NCBI RefSeq assembly: GCF_041361465.1
Contig: NZ_JBGKAC010000001.1
Coordinates: 806,001-870,000 of the forward strand
Reading direction: 5' to 3'
From: Halobaculum sp. MBLA0143
GTDB lineage: Archaea; Halobacteriota; Halobacteria; Halobacteriales; Haloferacaceae
Length of the DNA stretch: 64,000 nucleotides
The notes below the pieces were generated by a model. That model was given only the letters and a program-made list of their open reading frames with translations, was not told the origin of the DNA and ran no database searches. Positions within the stretch are counted from its first letter, which is position 1, and each line of letters starts with the position of its first letter. Both the position numbers and the translations under genes were made by a program. This document shows positions 43,170-51,653 of this stretch, piece after piece.

Positions 43170-44315
43170 CTACCACTCCGCGAGGCTGCCGTCGTCGTGG
43201 CGCCAGACGGGGTTGTGCCAGTCCGGCTCCGGCGCCGCCGCGAGCGCCGTCTCGTCCACCTCGACCCCCAGCCCGGGACCGGTCGGCAGGTCGACGAAGC
43301 CGTCGTCGAACGCGAACACGTCCGGGTTCGCGAGGTAGTCCAACACGTCGCTCGTCTCGTTGTAGTGGATGTCCAGGCTCTGTTCCTGGATCGTCGCGTT
43401 CGGCGCGACGGCGTCCACCTGGACACACGCCGCCAGCGCGACCGGTCCGAGCGGGCAGTGGGGGGCCAGCGCGGCGTCGTGTGTCTCGGCGGCGGCCGCG
43501 ATCTTCTGCACCTCCGTGATTCCGCCGGCGTGTGACACGTCCGGCTGGACCACGTCGACGGCGCCCGTCTCCAACACCTCCCGGAAGTCCCACCGGCTGT
43601 ACAGCCGTTCGCCGACCGCGACCGGCGTCGTGGTGTGGGCAGCCACCGCCGCGAGTTCGGCCGTCTGCTCCGGCCCCACCGGCTCCTCCACGAACGCCGG
43701 ATCGTACGGCTCTAAGGCGGCGACGAGCCGTTTGGCCGCCGGCTTCGACGCCCGGCCGTGGAGGTCGACCGCCACGTCGACGTCCGGCCCGACCGCCTCC
43801 CGGACGGCCGCGAGTCGGTCTGCGGCCGCCTCCACGGCCGCCGGCGACGCCAGCCGTTCCAGCTCCGCCGTCGCGTTCATCTTCACCGCCGAGAAGCCGG
43901 CCGCGACCTTCTCGCGGGCGGCGTCGGCGACGTCCGCCGGCCGGTCGCCGCCGATCCACTGGTACACCTGGACGCGGTCCCGCACCGGACCGCCCAGCAG
44001 TTCGTAGACGGGAGCGCCGAACCGTTTCCCCTTCAGGTCCCACAGCGCCTGGTCGATCCCGGCGATCGCCGACAGCAGGACCGGTCCACCGCGGTAGAAC
44101 CCGCCGCGGTACATCGTCTGCCAGTGGTCCTCGATCCGCCCGGCGTCCTCGCCGACGACGTGTGTCTCCAACAGCTCCTCGACGGCCGTCTCCACCGTCC
44201 GGGCGCGCCCCTCGACGACCGGCTCACCCCAGCCGACGAGGCCGTCTGCAGTCTCCAGCCGGAGGAACAGCCACCGTGGCGGGGCGTGGTAGAGGTCGTA
44301 GTCCGTGACTCGCAC
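43170..44315 (-). CDS. dgoD: enolase-superfamily dehydratase (D-galactonate dehydratase type)
   Basis: 381 residues. The N-terminal capping domain (PPRWLFLRLETADGLVGWGE, GRARTVE, YRGGFYRGGPVLLSAIAGID) is very close to D-galactonate dehydratase. In the barrel, metal ligands lie in VAVDLHGR, FVEEPVGPE and VGERLYSR, with the catalytic His in APHCPLGP. It would make 2-keto-3-deoxy-galactonate in sugar acid breakdown. Closely related gluconate or arabinonate enzymes cannot be excluded by eye. Confidence 0.8.
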   Translation of the reverse strand: MRVTDYDLYHAPPRWLFLRLETADGLVGWGEPVVEGRARTVETAVEELLETHVVGEDAGRIEDHWQTMYRGGFYRGGPVLLSAIAGIDQALWDLKGKRFGAPVYELLGGPVRDRVQVYQWIGGDRPADVADAAREKVAAGFSAVKMNATAELERLASPAAVEAAADRLAAVREAVGPDVDVAVDLHGRASKPAAKRLVAALEPYDPAFVEEPVGPEQTAELAAVAAHTTTPVAVGERLYSRWDFREVLETGAVDVVQPDVSHAGGITEVQKIAAAAETHDAALAPHCPLGPVALAACVQVDAVAPNATIQEQSLDIHYNETSDVLDYLANPDVFAFDDGFVDLPTGPGLGVEVDETALAAAPEPDWHNPVWRHDDGSLAEW

Positions 44316-44340
44316 GCCCGCCTGTCGGCCCCGTCGGCGC

Positions 44341-45411
44341 TTAGTCCCGGTGGTCGCGGTAGACGGCGAGCAGCCGGTCCGTCGTCTCCGCCCACGTCGG
44401 GACGGCCGTCGGGTCCGGCGCCGGCCCGTCGACGGCCGTCCGGACGGCCTCGCCGACCGTCGACGGGTCGACCTCGGAGACGCCGACGACGCCGTCGTCG
44501 CCCGTCCAGTCGGACAACGCCGCCGCCGTCCGGACGACCGCGGGCGTGCCCGCCGCCAGTGACTCCCCGACCGTCAGTCCGTACGCCTCGTGTGTCGACA
44601 GCGCGACCGTCGCCGCCGCGCCGGCGTACAGCCCTGGCAGCCGCTCGTCGGCGACGTACCCCAGGAACTCGACGCGGTCGGCCACGCCCGCGGCCCGCGC
44701 CCGCTCGGCCAGCGTCTCCCGGTACGGCCCCGCGCCGGCCACCCGGAGGTCGTACTCCGGGAGCACTTCCAGCGCCGCGACGGCGTGTTGCACGCCCTTG
44801 TACGCCTCCAGCCGACCGACGGACAGGAGGTAGGGGCGATCGGTCGACGCCGGCGTCGCCGACTGGAACCGCTCGCGGACGACGCCGTTCGGGACGACCG
44901 TCCCCTCGACGCCGAAGTCGGTCGCCAACTGCCGTCGCTCCCAGTCGCCGACCGGCAACACCGCCGCGGCCCGCCGGAGCGTCGCCGCCCCCAGCGGTCG
45001 GTAGACGGCCAACAGCCGGTCGCGGAGTGTGTCGTCACTCCCGCCGTGGTAGTGTGGCGTGGCGACGACCGGCACCGCCTCGTAGGCGGCGGTGAGTCCA
45101 CCCAACGCGAACGGGATCGCGTGGTAGTTGTGGACGTGGACCACGTCCGGGTTCCACGACCGACAGCACTGCCGGACGGCCGCGACGACCCCGGGGGCGA
45201 CGTAGAGGTTGTCACCGGGGGCGAACGCTCGGACGCGACGCACCCGGACGCCGTCGCGCCGCTCCCGCCGTGCGCCGTCGTCGCCGGCGTCGGCGGCCAC
45301 GACGGTCACGTCGTGGCCCCGGTCGACGAACCGCGTGGCGACCGCCTTGACGTGGGTCTCCACGCCGCCGGACTGTGGCGGGTAGCGGTGGGTGACGAGA
45401 CAGATCCGCAC
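44341..45411 (-). CDS. family 4 glycosyltransferase
   Basis: 356 residues of GT-B fold: LVTHRYPPQSGGVETHV near the start (acceptor side), LLSVGRLEAYKGVQHAVAAL in the hinge, and the donor-site motif ALSTHEAYGLTVGESLAAGTPAVV with its E-x7-E glutamates. It moves a sugar from a nucleotide to a lipid or glycan. It ends three bases before the start region of the next leftward gene's partner and runs in the same direction as the GT2 at 45415, suggesting an exopolysaccharide or glycan pair. Confidence 0.85.
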   Translation of the reverse strand: MRICLVTHRYPPQSGGVETHVKAVATRFVDRGHDVTVVAADAGDDGARRERRDGVRVRRVRAFAPGDNLYVAPGVVAAVRQCCRSWNPDVVHVHNYHAIPFALGGLTAAYEAVPVVATPHYHGGSDDTLRDRLLAVYRPLGAATLRRAAAVLPVGDWERRQLATDFGVEGTVVPNGVVRERFQSATPASTDRPYLLSVGRLEAYKGVQHAVAALEVLPEYDLRVAGAGPYRETLAERARAAGVADRVEFLGYVADERLPGLYAGAAATVALSTHEAYGLTVGESLAAGTPAVVRTAAALSDWTGDDGVVGVSEVDPSTVGEAVRTAVDGPAPDPTAVPTWAETTDRLLAVYRDHRD

Positions 45412-45414
45412 GGC

Positions 45415-46572
45415 TCAGTCGTACGCCTCCCGCAGCTCCGCGTCTACCTCCCAGGTGCCGTCACCCTCGCCCGCGAGCAGCTTCAACGCCGCCCGGAACA
45501 GCGACACCTGGGTGTCGAACAACGAGTAGACGGGCTGGAGGTCACCCAGCGCGTCCCGGGAGCCGGCGAGGACGAACGCGTACACCGCCAGCGGGACTGC
45601 GAGCCCGACGGGCCCGGCGAGCGCGAGCCCCGCGAGCGTGGCGACGGCGACGCCGCCGGCGACGAGCCACGGGGAGACGACGGTCGCCCAGAAGTTGAAC
45701 GGCAGGACGACCGCACCGTACAGGCCGTACTGCGGGCGGAACAGGGCGTCGCGCTGGCGCCACAGCAGCCGGACCAGTCCCATCGCGCGGCGGTCCTTCT
45801 GGCGGCGTCGTTTCCGGAACTCGGAGTGGGCCGCCTCCATGTACCTGATCGCGGGGTCGAACACCACGCGGTCACCGCCGCGGCGAATCCGCAGCGCCAG
45901 CTCCGTGTCGTCGGCGATGGAGTCGTCGTCCACCGGGACGACCGCGTCCCGCTCGAACGCCGAGAACGGACCGTGGAACACGAACGTGGAGTCGAGGTGC
46001 GACTCCAGCGTCTGGATCCGGGCCTGCACGTCGCGGTAGCCGCGTTCGACGGCGCTGCCGCCCAACACCTCGGCGTTCCGGCCGGTGACGGCGCCGATCG
46101 CCGGGTCCGCGAGGTTGGCGACGGCCTCCCGGACGGCGTCGGCCGCGACCCGGGAGTCACAGTCCGTCTTCACGATCACCTCGTTCTCGGCGGCGGCGTA
46201 CGCCTCGTTCAACGCGACCGCGAGCCCACGGCGCTCGTCTTCCTCGATCAGCGTGAGCGACGGCGTCACCCGGTCCGTGAAGAACGACTCCACGATCTCC
46301 GGGGTGTCGTCGTCGCTGGAGTCGACGACGACCACCTCCACGCGCTCCATCGGGTAGTCCCACGAACAGATCGACTGGAGCTTCGACTCGACGATCTCCG
46401 CCTCGTCGTACGTCGGCAACACGACACTGACGGTCGGGCGGTGGTCGCGTCGCTTGTCGGCCGGTGACCCCTCGGGGTCCCAGACGACGGAGAGGGCGGC
46501 GAACACGAGGTACGGCAGCCCCGTCGCGGCGACGAGCCCCGCCAACACGGAGAGGAGACGGCGCGGGTTCAC
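45415..46572 (-). CDS. membrane family 2 glycosyltransferase
   Basis: 385 residues from a GTG. One N-terminal helix, a GT-A domain (VSVVLPTYDEAEIVESKL, VEVVVVDSSDDDTPEIVE, KTDCDSR metal site, DDTELALRIRR catalytic acid), then FRKRRRQKDRRAMG and two or three C-terminal helices. This is the processive or membrane polysaccharide type. The stop lies four bases before the GT4 gene starts, so they are co-transcribed. Confidence 0.85.
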   Translation of the reverse strand: MNPRRLLSVLAGLVAATGLPYLVFAALSVVWDPEGSPADKRRDHRPTVSVVLPTYDEAEIVESKLQSICSWDYPMERVEVVVVDSSDDDTPEIVESFFTDRVTPSLTLIEEDERRGLAVALNEAYAAAENEVIVKTDCDSRVAADAVREAVANLADPAIGAVTGRNAEVLGGSAVERGYRDVQARIQTLESHLDSTFVFHGPFSAFERDAVVPVDDDSIADDTELALRIRRGGDRVVFDPAIRYMEAAHSEFRKRRRQKDRRAMGLVRLLWRQRDALFRPQYGLYGAVVLPFNFWATVVSPWLVAGGVAVATLAGLALAGPVGLAVPLAVYAFVLAGSRDALGDLQPVYSLFDTQVSLFRAALKLLAGEGDGTWEVDAELREAYD

Positions 46573-46615
46573 GATCCGCCGTACACCGACCCGACGGGAA
46601 AAGGCGTCGGACCGT

Positions 46616-47260
46616 TCAGCCGAAGTTCTCCACCTTCGCCGTCGCCGGGTCGACGCCCGCGGCCTCCAGGGCCGCCTCCGCCTCCGCGACGAAGTCGTCG
46701 AAGCCGTAGACGAACGCCTGCTCGCCGTCGCCGCCGGCCACGGCGTCGGCGACGGCCGCGCCGACGGCGCCGTCGGTCACGGTCACGGCGGCGCCGGCCT
46801 CCCGCAGCGCCGCCAGTCGGTCCTCGTGGGCCGGCGCGTCGTCGCGGTAGACGACCGCCGCCTCGTTGTCGGCCGCGACCGCCCGCTCGGCGATGGCGAC
46901 GGCCGGGCCGACGCCCGGTCCGCTGGCCAGCACGACCGCCCGCGACTCCTCCTCGTAGAACTCCTCGCCGAACGGGCCGGCGACGGCCAGCTCGTCGCCC
47001 GCCGACAGCGCCGCGAGGTAGCCGGCGAAGTCCGGACCGTCGCCGTCGCCGCCGCCGACCCCCACGGTGGTCTGGAAGCCGCCGGCCGTCTCCGGCGACG
47101 ACACCGTGTAGAACCGCGAGACCGACTCGCCGTCTACGGTCGCGGTCAGCTTGACGAACTGCCCGGGCTTCGCGTCGAACGTCTCCGGAGCCGACAGTTC
47201 CACCGCGACCGTCTCCGGTCCGACGGACGCAACCTCCCGCACCGTTGCAGTGAACTCCAT
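46616..47260 (-). CDS. ferredoxin/flavodoxin-reductase-type flavoprotein
   Basis: 214 residues. The FAD domain (1-95) has the R-x-Y-T/S signature in RFYTVSSPE. The nucleotide domain starts VVLASGPGVGPAVAIAE and ends VYGFDDFVAEAEAALEAAGV. No iron-sulfur domain is attached. It probably transfers electrons between NAD(P)H and a small carrier. Confidence 0.8.
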   Translation of the reverse strand: MEFTATVREVASVGPETVAVELSAPETFDAKPGQFVKLTATVDGESVSRFYTVSSPETAGGFQTTVGVGGGDGDGPDFAGYLAALSAGDELAVAGPFGEEFYEEESRAVVLASGPGVGPAVAIAERAVAADNEAAVVYRDDAPAHEDRLAALREAGAAVTVTDGAVGAAVADAVAGGDGEQAFVYGFDDFVAEAEAALEAAGVDPATAKVENFG

Positions 47261-47299
47261 ACCGGACGGTGGGGCGGCGACGACACGAGGCTGTCGGTC

Positions 47300-47572
47300 T
47301 CAGCTCTCCCCGCCGGCCGGCTCCCCGTCGCCGCCCGTCGTGTCGCTCGCGGTGGGCGTAGGTCCGGCGTGGTCGGTCACCGGCGCGAGCGTCACCTCCA
47401 ACTGCCGGCGTCGGCCGTCACGCTCCAACTCCAGTCTCACGGGGTCGGAGGGGTGGAGTCGGGCCGACCCCTCCCCGAGGTCGAGTGTCAGCGGGCCGCC
47501 GGCGCCGAGATCAGCCGCCAGCCCACGAAGCTGTGCCGCTACGGTCGTCGGCTCGTCTCCAGGTGTAGTCAC
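47300..47572 (-). CDS. small haloarchaeal protein (amphi-Trp-like)
   Basis: 90 residues from a GTG at 47570-47572. VAAQLRGLAADLGAGGPLTLDLGEGSARL then strand pairs (VRLELERDGRRRQLEVTL) recall the amphi-Trp/HVO-type small domain, but its tryptophans are missing. The C-terminal 20 residues are disordered. Function is unknown. Confidence 0.55.
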   Translation of the reverse strand: MTTPGDEPTTVAAQLRGLAADLGAGGPLTLDLGEGSARLHPSDPVRLELERDGRRRQLEVTLAPVTDHAGPTPTASDTTGGDGEPAGGES

Positions 47573-47636
47573 GGACGACGGTCACCGTCCCCGACCCTCA
47601 ACCCCGGGCGTTCTCCTCGCGCGGCGGCGAGAAGTC

Positions 47637-47909
47637 TCACCTGCGGGCCGCGTCCAGCCCGACGGCCGCGAGGCCGACGAACGACACCGCGAGCCCGACG
47701 CCCGGGCGGACCGCGAACGACGACACCACCACGGGCGTGACCGCGACCGCCAACGCCGACAGGAGTGACCGTTCGGCGTCGTCCGTCGCCGGTGCCGTCG
47801 TGCCGGGGTGGCCCCCGACCTGCGGTGTTCCGGTCAGTTCCGTGGGTTCTCCCCGTGTTCCGATAAGCGCCCGGCGCGTGCCACGGTCGTCGGAACGCCT
47901 CCCGGGCAC
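47637..47909 (-). CDS. possible small two-helix membrane protein
   Basis: About 90 residues if the GTG at 47907-47909 is the start. The N-terminal half is polar and unconvincing. The C-terminal half is two membrane helices (LLSALAVAVTPVVVSSFAV and VGLAVSFVGLAAVGLDAA) and looks real. The start may therefore lie further downstream at a non-standard codon. Confidence 0.4.
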   Translation of the reverse strand: MPGRRSDDRGTRRALIGTRGEPTELTGTPQVGGHPGTTAPATDDAERSLLSALAVAVTPVVVSSFAVRPGVGLAVSFVGLAAVGLDAARR

Positions 47910-48007
47910 GACAGCACCCAGAGCTCCGCGTGCGTGCCGGTGGAACCTCCCGCCGCTCACCGCCGCAATCGTCAGTGGTATGTCGGCGTGGTACCGACGA
48001 CTCACAG

Positions 48008-48679
48008 ATGCGAGTCGAATACGGAACGTACCTCGTGACCCAGGCGACCCTCTCCGACGGGCGACCGACGGACGAGATCGTGGCGGCGGCGCTCGAGGGA
48101 GGGGTAGACGTGGTGCAGGTGCGCGAGAAGGGTCGGTCGGCCCGAGAACGGTTGGAACTGGCCCGACGGCTCCGCGAGCCGACGGCCGAGGCGGGCGTTC
48201 CGTTGATCGTCAACGACCGCGTGGACGTGGCCGCCGCCGCGGACGCCGACGGCGTCCACCTCGGCGACGAGGACCTCCCGGTGGCCGACGCCAGAGCGCA
48301 ACTGGGCTCGGGCGCGCTGATCGGCCGGTCCGTCTCGACCGTCGCCGACGCGGAGGCGGCCGTCGCCGCCGGCGCAGACTACCTCGGTGTCGGCGCCGTC
48401 TTCGAGACGAGCTCGAAAGACGTCGACGACGAGGAGTCGGGGATCGGGACGGAACGAGTCCGAGCAATCGCCGACGCCGTGAGCGTCCCGATCGTCGGGA
48501 TCGGCGGGATCGACGCCGACAACGCCGCGGACGTGGTCGCGGCCGGCGCGGACGGCGTGGCCGTGATCTCGGCGATCACCGGCGCGGACGACCCCGCGGC
48601 GGCGACGGCGTCGCTCGGGGAGGCGGTCGAGACCGGCCGGGAGCGCCGCGCGACGCGGGCCGGGGGGCCAGAGCAGTGA
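48008..48679 (+). CDS. thiE: thiamine-phosphate synthase
   Basis: 223 residues from the ATG at 48008. TIM-barrel ThiE motifs: YLVTQ, VDVVQVREKG, LIVNDRVDVA, DGVHLGDEDLPV, IGRSVST, DYLGVGAVFETSSK and IVGIGGIDADN with GADGVAVISAI. It joins HMP-PP and thiazole phosphate. The stop overlaps the start of thiM, so the two are coupled. No thi-box riboswitch is evident upstream. Confidence 0.95.
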   Translation: MRVEYGTYLVTQATLSDGRPTDEIVAAALEGGVDVVQVREKGRSARERLELARRLREPTAEAGVPLIVNDRVDVAAAADADGVHLGDEDLPVADARAQLGSGALIGRSVSTVADAEAAVAAGADYLGVGAVFETSSKDVDDEESGIGTERVRAIADAVSVPIVGIGGIDADNAADVVAAGADGVAVISAITGADDPAAATASLGEAVETGRERRATRAGGPEQ

Positions 48680-49500
48680 GCCACCCACCCGTCGACCTCC
48701 CGGACGCGCTGGCGACCGTCGCGGAGACGGCGCCGCTCGTGACGGCCGTCACCAACCGCGTCACGGTCGCGGACGTGGCACAGACCGTCGACCACTGGGG
48801 TGCGCTCCCGGTGATGTCCGAGGACGAACGCGAGGTGGACGAACTCGTCGCGGTCGCCGGCGGACTCCTGCTCAACGTCGGCACGATCACGGCGAGCCAG
48901 GAGGAGACGATGCTCGCGGCCAGCGAGGCGGCGAGCGACCACGACGTCCCGGTCGTGTTGGACCCGGTCGGCGCCGGCGCGACGGACACCCGCGACCGTG
49001 TGTCGGCGACGCTGGCCGATCACGGCGTCGCGGCGATCTGTGGCAACTACGGCGAGATAACGGCGCTGACGGGCGCCGACGCCGAGGTGCGGGGGGTGGA
49101 GTCCGTCGGCGACTACGACGACATCGCGGAGACGGCAGTCGCCTGCGCCCGCCAGTCCGACGCGGTCGTCGTCGCCTCCGGCGAGACCGACGTGGTCGCC
49201 ACGACGGACGCGGCCTACGAGGTCGCCGTCGGCACGCCGGAGATGGGTGAGGTGGTCGGGACGGGCTGTACGCTCGGTGCGACCCTGGCGGCGTTCCTGG
49301 CGGCGCTGCCGGCCGAACGGGGGGCGCTGGCGGCGACGGCGGCCTTCGGGCTCGCGGGCGAGGCCGCCGCGGCCGAGGAGTTCGGCTCCGTCTCCGGACC
49401 GGCGTCGTTCCAGACGGCGATGCGAGACGCCGTCGCCGGGCTCGCGGCGACGGCGCCGGACGCGAGCGACCGGATCACCCGGGTGCTCGCTCCGGAGTAG
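48676..49500 (+). CDS. thiM: hydroxyethylthiazole kinase
   Basis: 274 residues from a GTG that overlaps the thiE stop. A ribokinase-fold ThiM: PLVTAVTNRVTVADVAQ, GALPVMSEDEREV, LLLNVGTI, VVLDPVGAGATDTR, CGNYGEI, and the ATP/anion-hole motif GTGCTLGATLAAF near the C-terminus. It phosphorylates the thiazole alcohol for ThiE, so this pair serves thiazole salvage. Confidence 0.95.
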   Translation: MSHPPVDLPDALATVAETAPLVTAVTNRVTVADVAQTVDHWGALPVMSEDEREVDELVAVAGGLLLNVGTITASQEETMLAASEAASDHDVPVVLDPVGAGATDTRDRVSATLADHGVAAICGNYGEITALTGADAEVRGVESVGDYDDIAETAVACARQSDAVVVASGETDVVATTDAAYEVAVGTPEMGEVVGTGCTLGATLAAFLAALPAERGALAATAAFGLAGEAAAAEEFGSVSGPASFQTAMRDAVAGLAATAPDASDRITRVLAPE

Positions 49501-49501
49501 C

Positions 49502-50725
49502 TCACGCCTCCGCCGGCGCCAACTGCGGCACGAGTCGGTCGGCCGCCAGCCGGGCGCCCGCGAGGTTCGGCGCCAACGGCCCGACGGTCGTCACCGCCGC
49601 GGCCCCGACCGGGAACACCCCCGACCGACTCCCGTCGCGGCGCCGCCAGGCGAGCGTCCGGTCACACGCGACGGGGTAGCCCTCGTCGTCGCGTGCCAGC
49701 CCCAACTCCTCGGCGACCCGTGCCACGATCGGGTGTGCCGACACGGCCTCCAGCCCGGTTGCCAGCACGACCGTCCCGGCGACGACGGTCGCCCCGTCCG
49801 ACAGCCGGAGTCGGACGCCGTCGGTCGTCGGCCCCGCGGCCGTCACCTCGCGGACGTGGGCGGCCAGCCGGTCGCGGTCGCGCGCCTTCGTCAGCCGCAC
49901 CTTCAGATACGGCGGCACGGTGCCGTCGGCGCGGGCCGACCTGACGAGTCGGTGGCGGTCGGGACTCCCCGGCGGCAGGGTGTGGAGCGTCTCCGCGAGG
50001 TGATCCCACTCCGTCCAGACGGCCGGCGCCTCCGCCTGCTGCACCCGCAGCGGCCGCCGACACAACAACGTCGTCTCCGTCTCCACCTCCGTCGCCAGCC
50101 GACAGGCGAACTGCCCGGCCGTCGCCCCGCCGCCGACGACGGCCACCCGCCCGGGCCGGTCGACCAGCCGCGACGGCGCCGCGTCGTCCGCCCAGACGTG
50201 TGTCACCGGGGCCGTCGCCGGCAGTTCGCGGGCCCAGTCCGGGTAGGTGAGCCCGGCGTCCACGCCGACCGCGAGCACGACTCGGTCGGCGACGACCGGC
50301 CCCGCACGGGTCGACAGCCTGTACCCGTCACCCTCGCGGGCGACGCCCGTGACGGTCGTCTGGACGTGACAGTCGTCGAGCCTCTGGCGGGCGACGACGT
50401 GGCGCGCGTGGTCCAAGAACAGCTCCAGCGTCGGCCGTCGCGGGTAGTCGGTCGTCGACACGAGCTCGACGGCCCGGTCGCGGTCGTCGGCGAACTCGAC
50501 CAACGAGCAGTCGGCGCCGACGTGGTGGGCGACCGACGACCGGAGCGTCCGCGTGCCACACCGGCGGGTGCGCTCGGTGAAGCATGCCAGCAGCTCCGGA
50601 TGTGGGTCGAGGACACACACGTCGTCGACCGACAGCCCGGCCGCACGGAGGTGTGCGGCGGCACAGACGCCGTGGAGCCCTCCGCCGACGACGGCGACCG
50701 TCGGCTCCGTCTCGTCGACTGCCAC
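49502..50725 (-). CDS. FAD/NAD(P)-binding monooxygenase-like protein
   Basis: 407 residues. Two dinucleotide motifs: VAVVGGGLHGVCAAAHL at the start (FAD) and VAVVGGGATAGQFACRL near 197 (NADPH). VVLATGLE and the late GDG-like FPVGAAAVTTVGPLAPNLAG close the FAD site. The plan resembles lysine/ornithine N-hydroxylases and flavin monooxygenases, but the substrate loop is not diagnostic. It ends next to thiM on the opposite strand. Confidence 0.8.
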   Translation of the reverse strand: MAVDETEPTVAVVGGGLHGVCAAAHLRAAGLSVDDVCVLDPHPELLACFTERTRRCGTRTLRSSVAHHVGADCSLVEFADDRDRAVELVSTTDYPRRPTLELFLDHARHVVARQRLDDCHVQTTVTGVAREGDGYRLSTRAGPVVADRVVLAVGVDAGLTYPDWARELPATAPVTHVWADDAAPSRLVDRPGRVAVVGGGATAGQFACRLATEVETETTLLCRRPLRVQQAEAPAVWTEWDHLAETLHTLPPGSPDRHRLVRSARADGTVPPYLKVRLTKARDRDRLAAHVREVTAAGPTTDGVRLRLSDGATVVAGTVVLATGLEAVSAHPIVARVAEELGLARDDEGYPVACDRTLAWRRRDGSRSGVFPVGAAAVTTVGPLAPNLAGARLAADRLVPQLAPAEA

Positions 50726-50778
50726 GTCCCCCCGTGTGCGGGCGAGGGTCTAATACTCCTGGGTCGACCGGGGTCGGT

Positions 50779-51222
50779 TCAGTCGTCTTCCAGCGCCTGA
50801 GCGATGCGTTGGAGCTGGCGGGTGGCGTCGCGAACCTCGTCGCGCAGTTGGCGCACCTCGCGGACGAGCTCCTCGCTGTCGGTGCCGTCGTCGTCGGCCT
50901 GTTGGCCGCCGGGGCCCATCTCGCCGCCCATGCCGCCCATGCCACCCATTCCGCCGCCGCCGCCACCGCCGCCCATCATCCCGCCCATCATCTGGGCGAA
51001 GGGGTTGCCGCCGCCGCCGCCACCGCCGGGACCCATCCCGCCGCCGCCGCCCATCATCTCGTCGGGGGACGGCGGACCCTCGCCCTCCTCGCGTTGTTGC
51101 TCGCGTCGCTCGCGGATCTCCTCGACGCGCTCTCGGAACGACTTCTCTTCACCGTCTCCGTCCCCGTCGCCGGCGTCCGTCTCCGGCGCGGCGTCGGCCG
51201 TCTCGTCGTTGTCGTCTGCCAT
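50779..51222 (-). CDS. Gly/Met-rich protein with flanking helices
   Basis: 147 residues from the ATG at 51220-51222. An acidic start and a charged helix (FRERVEEIRERREQQREE) lead to 55 residues made almost entirely of Gly and Met with a few Pro, Asn and Ala (FAQMMGGMMGG, GGMGGMGGMGGEMG). A C-terminal amphipathic helix (SEELVREVRQLRDEVRDATR) follows. The Gly-Gly-Met repeats recall chaperonin tails. No signal peptide. Function is unknown. Confidence 0.7.
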   Translation of the reverse strand: MADDNDETADAAPETDAGDGDGDGEEKSFRERVEEIRERREQQREEGEGPPSPDEMMGGGGGMGPGGGGGGGNPFAQMMGGMMGGGGGGGGMGGMGGMGGEMGPGGQQADDDGTDSEELVREVRQLRDEVRDATRQLQRIAQALEDD

Positions 51223-51653
51223 ACTCCCGGTTGGCCGGCGGCTCCAAAAAGCGTTGTCTCTGTCGCCCGCGGGCGCGACTCCCGGTCGAACACCCCGAAT
51301 CTCCCGCGTGACGCCTCGACACGACGGGTCTCTCGGCGAGCAGTTCGACCCTGCCGCCCGGCTGTCGTTCGTGACGCGACTGCAGCGACCGCCGACGCTG
51401 GTGGTCCTGGTCGTACCCGTCGGCCGTGGCGGGCCGGGTGGACCGCCGACGACGGCGACCGACCCCACGGCGGCACGAGCCTCTTCTGCGGCACGAGCAC
51501 CTCCGGAGACCTAGCCGCCGCCTCGGACCTGGCCACTCGCCCGTGGCGGACTGTTCGTCGTCGCCCCGGAGGCGACGCCCGAGTCGGCGGGAGTGTCACG
51601 GCCGACCTGTCGCCGGGGGAACACGGCGTCGTCGCCGGCGAGCCTCGACGGCG
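51223..51653. other. gene-poor stretch
   Basis: About 430 bp between two leftward genes. A rightward frame 51308-51514 from a GTG could give 68 residues but has a Pro/Ala/Thr-rich end with no fold. No tRNA, repeat or strong promoter is seen, except the usual upstream region of the 50779 gene near 51240. Confidence 0.35.

Noticed and set aside
44341-46572. Complete exopolysaccharide or S-layer glycan locus
   Set aside because: Only two glycosyltransferases are adjacent; no flippase, polymerase or nucleotide-sugar genes flank them.
47910-48007. TPP riboswitch ahead of thiE
   Set aside because: The thi-box sequences (CTGAGA and the matching ACCTGA region) are not found, and only about 100 bp are available.
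51308-51514. Possible 68-residue rightward gene
   Set aside because: Low-complexity C-terminus, no promoter, and an equally long frame on the other strand.
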